This document shows, one piece after another, positions 1 through 5,353 of a stretch of DNA of 5,353 bases. This DNA is from Fidelibacterota bacterium. GTDB taxonomy: Bacteria; Fidelibacterota; Marinisomatia; SCGC-AAA003-L08; D37C17. Below the pieces are notes generated by a model that worked only from the letters and a program-made list of their open reading frames with translations, ran no database searches and had not been told where the DNA came from. Location: contig PAJD01000027.1 in NCBI GenBank assembly GCA_002705605.1, positions 20,397 through 25,749 on the forward strand, read 5' to 3'. How positions within the stretch are numbered: position 1 is the stretch's first letter; every line of letters starts with the position of its first letter. The position numbers and the translations under genes were made by a program.

Positions 1-356
1 CCTAAACCACAAATAAGGCCTCTAATAGCACCTCCAATTATATATCCTAAGCTTATTTCAAATCCACTTAATGGAGCTACTAAGAAATCTTCAATAAATT
101 TTAAATATTTACCTTGCATTATACTTGATGCACTATTTTGATATGCTTGATTAATAACCGACATCATTGCAAGTCCTGGTACTATATAATTAATATAAGG
201 TACTCCATCTATAGAACTTATTCTAGTACCAAGAGTAGTTCCAAAAACAATAATATATAACAGTGAAGATACAAGAGCTGGTATAATAGTTTGTTTATAT
301 AGAACTAAAAATCTATGTATTTCCCTTTTTAAAAATGTTAAAAATTCTATGCTCAT
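1..356 (-). CDS. yadH: ABC-2 type transporter permease, YadH-like (3' part missing, runs off left edge)
   Basis: The visible part is 118 codons, beginning MSIEFLTFLKREIHRF and still open at the window edge. It should be the membrane half of an ABC exporter that pairs with the ATPase encoded just upstream. Hydrophobic stretches lie at about residues 24-43, 54-72 and 101-118, as expected for the first helices of an ABC-2 permease. The EIHRF segment, the IVPGLAMMSVINQAY segment and the later EDFLVAPLSGFEI segment match what I recall of E. coli YadH (about 256 residues), so roughly half of the protein is visible. The ATG lies at 354-356 and overlaps the ATPase stop codon as ATGA, which points to translational coupling. 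No Shine-Dalgarno sequence precedes it. The transported substrate is not known for this family and cannot be read from the sequence. The family call is firm; the gene symbol is by similarity only. Confidence 0.88.
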   Translation of the reverse strand, partial: MSIEFLTFLKREIHRFLVLYKQTIIPALVSSLLYIIVFGTTLGTRISSIDGVPYINYIVPGLAMMSVINQAYQNSASSIMQGKYLKFIEDFLVAPLSGFEISLGYIIGGAIRGLICGL

Positions 357-1255
357 TTATTTGTTAATTTTATAAATGCATCTTCTAGAGAGCTATTTAT
401 TATATTTATATTTTCTATTTTTGTAGTTTTTTCAACCTGTTCAATAATCTTTATAATATCTTTATTAACTTCTTTGGATTGAATTTTAAGTGTAGATCCG
501 TTTTGAGTATAATCAAATTTATTAGATAAAATAATTTCTTTAGAATCTTTTAATTCTATTTCAATAGAATTTAAACTCACTTCTTTTATGATAGATTTAG
601 TATCACCTTGTTTAATTATTTCTCCATTGTTTATAATTGCAATTTCATTACATAATCTTTCAGCTTCTTCAATATAATGGGTAGTAAGTAAGATAGTTTT
701 TCCTTCTTTATTTAAATCTGTTAAATAATCCCAAAGCATATGTCTAAGTTCTATATCTACGCCTGCTGTTGGCTCATCCAGTATAAGAATAGGTGGATTA
801 TGAACAAGTGCTTTTGCAATTTGAACTCTTCTTTTCATTCCACCAGATAGATGTCTTGCTGTATTATCTTTTTTATCATAGATACCTAGTTTTTTTAAGA
901 TTTCATCTGTTCTTTTAATAGCAGTATTAGATGGAACACCAAAATATCCTGCTTGAAACTCTAAGATTTTTTTTATGGTAAAAAATACATCTAAATTTAT
1001 TTCTTGAGGAGAGAGGCCAATGGATCTTCTTGCATTCTTATAATCATTTATAATATCATAATCTAAAATTTTAGCTGTCCCTGATGTTTTATTTACTAAT
1101 CCAGTTAATATTCCAATAGTTGTTGTTTTTCCAGCTCCATTGGGTCCTAGTAACCCAAAAAAAGAACCCTGAGGAATAATAAGATCAATCCCTTTCAAGG
1201 CTTCAACTTTTGTATCATAGACTTTCTTAAGTGATTGAATTTCTATCGCATTCAT
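353..1255 (-). CDS. yadG: ABC transporter ATP-binding protein, YadG-like
   Basis: This 300-residue protein is the cytoplasmic ATPase of an ABC-2 type exporter. Visible motifs are Walker A GPNGAGKT (residues 37-44), a Q-loop glutamine in SPQE (Q84), the signature LSGGM (136-140), Walker B ILILDEP with D160 and catalytic E161, the D-loop region AGVDIELR, and the H-loop histidine in LLTTHYIEEAE (H193). The GVDIELR plus TTHYIEEAE combination and the ~85-residue C-terminal extension ending SSLEDAFIKLTNK match E. coli YadG (about 308 residues), so the length is normal. The ATG at 1253-1255 starts the conserved N-terminus. It lies 47 bp after the methyltransferase stop and has no Shine-Dalgarno sequence. 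The gene ends in ATGA shared with the permease start, so the two subunits are probably made together. Every catalytic motif is intact, so it should be active. The substrate is unknown. Drug or polysaccharide exporter ATPases are the nearest alternatives. Confidence 0.93.
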   Translation of the reverse strand: MNAIEIQSLKKVYDTKVEALKGIDLIIPQGSFFGLLGPNGAGKTTTIGILTGLVNKTSGTAKILDYDIINDYKNARRSIGLSPQEINLDVFFTIKKILEFQAGYFGVPSNTAIKRTDEILKKLGIYDKKDNTARHLSGGMKRRVQIAKALVHNPPILILDEPTAGVDIELRHMLWDYLTDLNKEGKTILLTTHYIEEAERLCNEIAIINNGEIIKQGDTKSIIKEVSLNSIEIELKDSKEIILSNKFDYTQNGSTLKIQSKEVNKDIIKIIEQVEKTTKIENINIINSSLEDAFIKLTNK

Positions 1256-1302
1256 TACTATTAATTTAATGTAATTGAAAAGTTATTTTAGATAACTATC
1301 TT

Positions 1303-2691
1303 TTATTTTTTTAAGGTTATGATACACTCAATATGTGGAGTATGAGGAAACATATCTATAGGCTGAATATCAGATATTTTATAATTATCTTCTAAAAATA
1401 TTTTTACATCTCTTGCTTGAGTAGATGGATTGCATGATACATAAATTATTTTTGATGGTGATAATGTTATTATATCTTTTACAACATCAGGATGTAAGCC
1501 CGGTCTAGGAGGATCAATTATTATAACATTTGGTTTATCTATTTTAGTATTTTGATTAGTAAAAAAATCCTTTATATCGCTATCATAGAAGGCTATGTTT
1601 TTTATATTATTTTTCTTTGCATTAAAATTTGCATCTTTAATAGCATCTTTAACGATTTCAATTCCATATACTTTTTTAACAAACGATGAAACATAAATTC
1701 CAATTGTTCCTGTTCCACAATATAAGTCATATACAATATCACTCTTTTTAAAATTAGCTGTTTTAATGATATAATCATATAATGTTTTAACTTGATATGA
1801 ATTTGTTTGAAAAAATGAATTTGCAGAAATTTTAAATATGTAATTACCAATTTTTTCATAGATAAATTCATCGCCATAAAGCAATTTAGATGTACCGGAT
1901 GCAATATTACTTTTTTGGTTATTAATAGTATTAACAATACTTTTAATATTAGGTATTCTATCGGTAAGCGCATCAACAAGAGGCTTGATAATTTTAGGCT
2001 TATAACCAGCTGTTACGAGGTTCACCATTACCTCATTTGTATGTATGCCAATTCTAATAACTAAAAATCTTAAAAACCCAGTATGTTTTCTAACATGATA
2101 TGGAATCATTTTTTCTTTAATAGCAACTTCCTTAGATATTTTAAGGATATCATTAAATACTTCATGATTGATATGGCATTTGTTAATATTTAGTATTTTA
2201 TCAAATCGTTTTGGAACGTGAAGTCCAATGATAATATCATCATAGGATTCATCCCCAATATACCAAGGAACTCCAGAGAATGTATATTCCATTTTATTTC
2301 TATAAAATAATGTATGCTCACAACCAATAATTGTATTGATGTCTAAATTTTTCTCACCACCAATTTTATTTAAAATATCAGACACCTGTTTTTGTTTGTA
2401 GTATAGTTGTTTTTGATAGTCAAGTTGCTGAGTTGTACATCCACCACACCACTTAAAATGTTCACATACAGGCTTTACTTGATCAGTTGAATCTTTCAGC
2501 GTATCTATTCTATATGCTTCTGCATATTTTTTTTTGATTTTACTTATTTTAGCAATGATCTCTTGATTTGGGATGGCATCTTTAACAAAAAAGACTAAAT
2601 CATCTTTTTTAGAAATTCCTTTCCCTCCAAATGCAAGATCTGAAATTTTAAGATTGATTTCTTGGCCACGTTTTAGTTTTTTATTTTCCAA
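1303..2691 (-). CDS. rlmD: 23S rRNA (uracil-C5)-methyltransferase, RlmD/RumA family
   Basis: This 462-residue, SAM-dependent enzyme should make 5-methyluridine in 23S rRNA. An N-terminal TRAM-like RNA-binding domain spans about residues 5-65. Four cysteines sit as expected for the RumA [4Fe-4S] cluster: C76, C82 and C85 in the C-x5-C-x2-C block, and C172. A uracil-pocket motif ANSFFQTN is at 290-297, the SAM-binding DLYCGTGTIG at 322-331, DPPRPGLHPDV at 393-403, the catalytic nucleophile C420 in VSCNPSTQARD, and the general-base glutamate E455 in HIECI. All key residues are present. Family members target U1939 (RlmD), U747 (RlmC) or both (RlmCD), and the sequence alone does not decide which. 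The start is TTG (2689-2691), because the next in-frame Met lies far inside the protein and a stop codon sits just upstream. It begins 9 bp after the mutase stop, in the same frame, without a Shine-Dalgarno sequence. Confidence 0.93.
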   Translation of the reverse strand: MENKKLKRGQEINLKISDLAFGGKGISKKDDLVFFVKDAIPNQEIIAKISKIKKKYAEAYRIDTLKDSTDQVKPVCEHFKWCGGCTTQQLDYQKQLYYKQKQVSDILNKIGGEKNLDINTIIGCEHTLFYRNKMEYTFSGVPWYIGDESYDDIIIGLHVPKRFDKILNINKCHINHEVFNDILKISKEVAIKEKMIPYHVRKHTGFLRFLVIRIGIHTNEVMVNLVTAGYKPKIIKPLVDALTDRIPNIKSIVNTINNQKSNIASGTSKLLYGDEFIYEKIGNYIFKISANSFFQTNSYQVKTLYDYIIKTANFKKSDIVYDLYCGTGTIGIYVSSFVKKVYGIEIVKDAIKDANFNAKKNNIKNIAFYDSDIKDFFTNQNTKIDKPNVIIIDPPRPGLHPDVVKDIITLSPSKIIYVSCNPSTQARDVKIFLEDNYKISDIQPIDMFPHTPHIECIITLKK

Positions 2692-2700
2692 TTGATAAGC

Positions 2701-4032
2701 TTAAGAATTGATATTTTCTTTAAGATTATTAATCAAATTTTTTGCATTTTCATATTTATCAGCTTCAGAAATAATTCTAATGATAGGTTCTGTATTTGAC
2801 TTTCTAATGTGAACCCATTTATCTTTCCAAATTACTTTAAGACCATCATCTTCATTAAATGAAACATCATCATTTTTGAATAGAGCCTTAATATGATTAA
2901 AATCAACATCATCTTGCAGTGTTATTTTATCTTTAATCATAGTAAAGCGTGGAATACTTTCTAAAATTTTATCAAAAGAAATATCTGATTGAGCTAAATG
3001 GTTAAGAATGAGAGCTGATGCTACAAGTGAATCTCGTCCAAGATGTGATTCTTCTAGTATAACGCCACCATTACCTTCACCACCAATTTTAGATCCAAGC
3101 TCTTTCATTTTTTCTACAACATTAATTTCTCCTACTGATGAACGCTCTACAGTAGAGCTGTATTGATGTGCAATAACATCTACTGCCATACTGGTAGAAA
3201 GATTTGTTACAACTTTTTGAGAACCTTGATAATATTTAAGATAAGATTCTAATGCTATAACAAGAGTAGATTCCTCCCCAATTGGCTTTCCATGATTATC
3301 TACAATTGCAAGTCTATCAGCATCAGGATCAGTAGCAAAACCAATATCGGATTTATGATCAATAACAGTTTTTGATAAATCTTCAAGATGAGAGGGGATA
3401 GGTTCAGTTCCTCTTGGAAATGTTCCATCATTATTACAATGTATTTTAACTATATCACAATTTAATTCATTAAGAAGTTCTGGCAGCGCTCTATATGCAG
3501 CACCATTAACGGTATCTACAACTACCTTAAATTTTTTAGATTTTATTTTATCAACATCAATACAATCAAGGTTTAAAATATTATCAATATGATCTTGGTA
3601 AGAATTTTTAGACTCAATTATCTCTCCTTTATTAATAGTCGTTTCTTTTGGAGCTCTAGATAAAAGTTCTTTCATTTTAGCAGCATTTAAAAAACACCCA
3701 TCGCTATCTAAAAACTTAAGACCGTTCCATTCAATAGGATTATGACTTGCTGTTACAACAATACCACCAGATAGTTTTTTATCTTTGATAATAAATTGTG
3801 CTGTTGGAGTGGGAATTATTCCACAATCAATAACATTTCTTCCCATTGATGTTAATGTATTAGTGATACTATTATATAATTCTTTTCCGTGAGGCCTTGA
3901 ATCTCTTGCTAATAGGATATCACCAGCTGGCTGTAATGATGTAAATATATTAGAATATATGTTAACAGTAGTCTTATTTAGGGTTTGGTTAACTATTCCA
4001 CGTATGCCTGAAATACTTTTAATTAATTCCAT
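2701..4032 (-). CDS. glmM: alpha-D-phosphohexomutase, probably phosphoglucosamine mutase (GlmM)
   Basis: This 443-residue protein has the complete four-domain phosphohexomutase layout. The phosphoserine loop VTASHNPIEWNGLK carries catalytic Ser96, the metal-binding loop DPDADR is at residues 235-240, the sugar-recognition loop GGEGNGG at 317-323, and the C-terminal phosphate-binding loop RKSNTEPIIRI at 410-420. Such enzymes move phosphate between C6 and C1 of a hexose phosphate. GlmM does this for glucosamine phosphate on the way to UDP-GlcNAc for the cell wall. I favour GlmM because Bacteroidota GlmM proteins, as I recall them, share the GEGNGG and RKSNTEP loops. The GEGNGG loop differs from the GEQSGH of E. 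coli GlmM and resembles archaeal-type phosphomannomutase/phosphoglucomutase (GEENGG), so PMM/PGM remains possible. Fold and catalysis are certain, substrate less so. The ATG at 4030-4032 lies 25 bp after the rpsU stop with no Shine-Dalgarno sequence. The length is typical for the family. Confidence 0.9.
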   Translation of the reverse strand: MELIKSISGIRGIVNQTLNKTTVNIYSNIFTSLQPAGDILLARDSRPHGKELYNSITNTLTSMGRNVIDCGIIPTPTAQFIIKDKKLSGGIVVTASHNPIEWNGLKFLDSDGCFLNAAKMKELLSRAPKETTINKGEIIESKNSYQDHIDNILNLDCIDVDKIKSKKFKVVVDTVNGAAYRALPELLNELNCDIVKIHCNNDGTFPRGTEPIPSHLEDLSKTVIDHKSDIGFATDPDADRLAIVDNHGKPIGEESTLVIALESYLKYYQGSQKVVTNLSTSMAVDVIAHQYSSTVERSSVGEINVVEKMKELGSKIGGEGNGGVILEESHLGRDSLVASALILNHLAQSDISFDKILESIPRFTMIKDKITLQDDVDFNHIKALFKNDDVSFNEDDGLKVIWKDKWVHIRKSNTEPIIRIISEADKYENAKNLINNLKENINS

Positions 4033-4057
4033 AAATAAGTTTTAGGGAGAGTGTAAA

Positions 4058-4243
4058 TTAATACCTTCTAGTTTGGGGTCTTTTACCTCTTTTTTGACGT
4101 TCTATTTTCTTTTTTTCACTAGGCTTTAAATAATAAGCTCTGCTTTTGAATTCTCTTAAAATCCCAGCTTTTTCCCATTTTTTCTTGAATCTTCTAAGAG
4201 CTCTTTCTCCTGATTCACCTTCTTTTACTTTTATACTAACCAA
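4058..4243 (-). CDS. rpsU: 30S ribosomal protein bS21
   Basis: This is a 61-residue, very basic protein. The N-terminal [20 protein letters not shown] segment followed by W-E-K-A-G-I-L-R-E is the classic bS21 pattern, and a Lys/Arg-rich tail ends in QTRRY. bS21 binds the 30S platform near the 16S rRNA 3' end and helps start translation. The start codon is TTG at 4241-4243. It is chosen because the bS21 N-terminus begins there and a strong AAAGGAG lies 7 nt upstream, with no in-frame ATG near by. The gene follows the sigma factor by 22 bp and precedes the mutase by 25 bp, so it is probably cotranscribed with rpoD. In Bacteroidota, bS21 takes part in hiding the anti-Shine-Dalgarno sequence and rpsU is reported to be autoregulated through its own strong SD. 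The same arrangement is seen here, though the mechanism in this organism is inferred. Confidence 0.95.
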   Translation of the reverse strand: MVSIKVKEGESGERALRRFKKKWEKAGILREFKSRAYYLKPSEKKKIERQKRGKRPQTRRY

Positions 4244-4250
4244 TATAGTT

Positions 4251-4257
4251 CTCCTTT
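4251..4257 (-). promoter_or_regulatory. strong Shine-Dalgarno site of rpsU
   Basis: The minus strand reads AAAGGAG, then the 7-nt spacer AACTATA, then the TTG start of rpsU. Seven consecutive bases can pair with the usual 16S rRNA 3' end (CCUCCUUU). It decides the TTG start. It is the only clear SD in the window: the regions before glmM, rlmD, yadG and yadH, and before the internal Met-Met of the sigma gene, have no GGAG-like core at the right spacing. That contrast suggests a regulatory role and not just ordinary initiation. Confidence 0.88.
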
Positions 4258-4265
4258 ATTTTAAA

Positions 4266-5353
4266 TTATCCTAAATAAGTTCTTAATTTTTTACTTCTAG
4301 ACCTATGCCTAAGTCTTCTAATCGCCTTCTCTTTTATTTGTCTAACTCTTTCACGAGTTAATCCAAATTCTTCACCTATTTCATTAAGAGTTAAAGCATA
4401 TTCTCTATCAATACCAAAATACATTCTAATAACATCTTTTTCTCTATCTTTAAGAGTCTCTAATGCATCTTTTACTTCTTGTTCCAATGAATCCATTTGA
4501 AGTTCTAAATCTGGATCTTCAGTATTTGAATCAGAAATTACATCTAATAAAGAATTTTTTTCATCATCTGAAAATGGAGTATCTAATGAATGATGTCTTC
4601 TTGCTATACGCTGAGCATCGTTGATTTCATTTACTTTCATTTCTAATTGATGTGCTAATTCATCTGCCCTAGGTGTTCTTTCAAATTCTTGTTCTAATCG
4701 TTCAGAAGCTTTATTGATTTTACTGATTGTACCTACTCTATTTAATGGAAGCCTTACAATCCTTGAATGCTCAGCAAGTGCTTGTAAAACAGATTGTCTA
4801 ATCCACCAAACAGCATAAGATATAAATTTAAATCCTCTTGTTTCATCAAATCTCTCAGCAGCCTTAATAAGACCTAAGTTTCCTTCATTAATTAAATCTG
4901 TCAGAGGTAATCCTTGGCCTTGATAATCTTTTGCAACACTCACAACGAATCTTAAATTAGCTTCAGTAAGTTCTTTTAAAGCTCTTCTATCACCTTGTCT
5001 TACTCTTATTGCAAGTTCAACTTCTCTATCTGGGGATAGAGGTTCATATTTACTAATTTCTTGAAGATATTTACTTAGCGATCTATTTGCATCGCTTCCA
5101 ATTTTTTGAATATTTTTATCAACTTTTGATTTACGTTTTTTTATAACTTTTCTTTTAGTCTTCTTTTCAGACATCATTTTTTCATCTTTTTCAGTAATGA
5201 CATCTTCTGTATGTACAACCTCTTTAGCTGGCTTAGCTTTAGTAACAGCCTTAGCCTTAGGTGCTGCTTTAGCTTTAGTAACCGCCTTAGCCTTAGGTGC
5301 TGCTTTAGCTTTAGTAACAGCCTTAGCCTTAGGTGCTGCTTTAGCTTTAGTAA
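4266..5353 (-). CDS. rpoD: primary RNA polymerase sigma factor (RpoD/SigA type) with basic repetitive N-terminal tail; 5' end beyond window
   Basis: This is the housekeeping sigma-70 factor, which directs RNA polymerase to promoters. Counting from the Met-Met at 5172-5177, the core has 303 residues: region 1.2 at about 34-66, region 2 at 67-140 with [17 protein letters not shown] and the -10 recognition helix [16 protein letters not shown], region 3 at about 149-225, and region 4 at about 232-303. Its helix-turn-helix is [31 protein letters not shown] and the C-terminus is [12 protein letters not shown]. There is no region 1.1 and no large non-conserved insert, as in Bacteroidota/FCB sigma factors. 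The frame continues without a stop for 58 more codons to the window edge. These encode three [12 protein letters not shown] units, then [22 protein letters not shown]. No ATG, GTG or TTG codon occurs in frame in that stretch, so the true start probably lies outside. A shorter product from Met-Met (4266-5177) is the alternative, but it has no SD. rpsU follows 22 bp downstream. Confidence 0.93.
   Translation of the reverse strand, partial: TKAKAAPKAKAVTKAKAAPKAKAVTKAKAAPKAKAVTKAKPAKEVVHTEDVITEKDEKMMSEKKTKRKVIKKRKSKVDKNIQKIGSDANRSLSKYLQEISKYEPLSPDREVELAIRVRQGDRRALKELTEANLRFVVSVAKDYQGQGLPLTDLINEGNLGLIKAAERFDETRGFKFISYAVWWIRQSVLQALAEHSRIVRLPLNRVGTISKINKASERLEQEFERTPRADELAHQLEMKVNEINDAQRIARRHHSLDTPFSDDEKNSLLDVISDSNTEDPDLELQMDSLEQEVKDALETLKDREKDVIRMYFGIDREYALTLNEIGEEFGLTRERVRQIKEKAIRRLRHRSRSKKLRTYLG
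5233..5353 (-). repeat. 36-bp in-frame tandem repeat (3 full copies plus a partial) in the 5' part of the sigma gene
   Basis: Three full 36-bp units lie at 5233-5268, 5269-5304 and 5305-5340, and 13 bp of a fourth runs into the window edge. Units 1 and 3 are identical. Unit 2 differs by one base (C for A at plus-strand position 5283), which changes GCT to GCG, both alanine. In codon register each unit (5244-5279, 5280-5315, 5316-5351) encodes [13 protein letters not shown] decayed fragment, TKAKPAK, follows on the C-terminal side. The 36-bp period is a multiple of three, so changes in copy number keep the frame. The unit is 16/36 G+C, richer than the surrounding sequence. Confidence 0.95.

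Noticed and set aside
1281..1297. Inverted repeat AGTTAT-N5-ATAACT in the gap between rlmD and yadG, considered as a terminator or operator
   Set aside because: The stem is only 6 bp with a single G-C pair and no clean U-tract follows it in the direction of transcription. Such repeats are expected by chance in AT-rich gaps.
1256..1302. Possible internal promoter before yadG (TAACTTTT, resembling the Bacteroidota TAnnTTTG element)
   Set aside because: The final G is missing and no TTG element sits about 20-25 bases upstream. A near-match in a sequence this AT-rich is not evidence.
1602..1979. A 125-codon minus-strand open frame inside the methyltransferase gene
   Set aside because: It lies wholly within rlmD in another frame, its protein is a low-complexity Leu/Ile/Lys mix with no recognisable motif, and the rlmD frame carries intact catalytic motifs across this stretch.
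5211..5353. Open frames on the plus strand across the tandem repeat (for example from the ATG at 5211, or a hydrophobic [12 protein letters not shown] repeat resembling a signal peptide)
   Set aside because: A 36-bp repeat lacking stops in one copy lacks them in all, so antisense open frames arise automatically. The sense frame joins a complete sigma factor and its only base change is synonymous.
5233..5353. The repeat as a CRISPR array or iteron origin
   Set aside because: The units are contiguous with no spacers, sit in frame within a coding region, and show selection on the amino-acid sequence.

Overview
The window is AT-rich, tightly packed bacterial DNA with every gene on the minus strand, so transcription runs from the right edge to the left. 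In transcription order it holds a primary sigma factor (rpoD/sigA type, running off the right edge), ribosomal protein bS21 (rpsU), an alpha-D-phosphohexomutase that is probably phosphoglucosamine mutase (glmM), an RlmD/RumA-type 23S rRNA m5U methyltransferase, a YadG-type ABC ATPase, and the start of its YadH-type permease partner (running off the left edge). Gaps are 22, 25, 9 and 47 bp, followed by a 4-bp overlap, and I see no convincing terminator between genes. One read-through transcript is plausible.

Organism: the sigma factor is a short core type. It lacks region 1.1 and the large non-conserved insert of proteobacterial RpoD, its region 2.4 reads [16 protein letters not shown], and it ends [12 protein letters not shown]. 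The mutase has a GEGNGG sugar loop and an RKSNTEP phosphate loop. Together these resemble the Bacteroidota/FCB superphylum. A marine uncultured FCB relative such as Marinimicrobia (SAR406) is a reasonable guess, but this rests on remembered family motifs and not on a search.

Two things stand out. First, the sigma-factor reading frame does not stop at the obvious Met-Met start. It stays open to the window edge through 58 more codons, which hold three nearly identical 36-bp tandem units encoding [12 protein letters not shown]. The sigma factor therefore appears to carry a repetitive, strongly basic Lys/Ala/Pro N-terminal tail of unknown total length. Second, rpsU is the only gene here with a strong Shine-Dalgarno sequence (AAAGGAG, 7 nt before a TTG start). 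The other visible starts have none. This matches the pattern known in Bacteroidota, where bS21 helps hide the ribosome's anti-SD and rpsU is thought to be autoregulated through its own SD.

As a group, the genes cover transcription initiation, the small ribosomal subunit, rRNA modification, amino-sugar supply for the cell wall, and an exporter of unknown substrate. Apart from the rpoD-rpsU link, which recalls the macromolecular synthesis operon, the grouping looks like ordinary housekeeping. I see no phage, IS element, CRISPR array, tRNA or rRNA. No gap between genes exceeds 47 bp.
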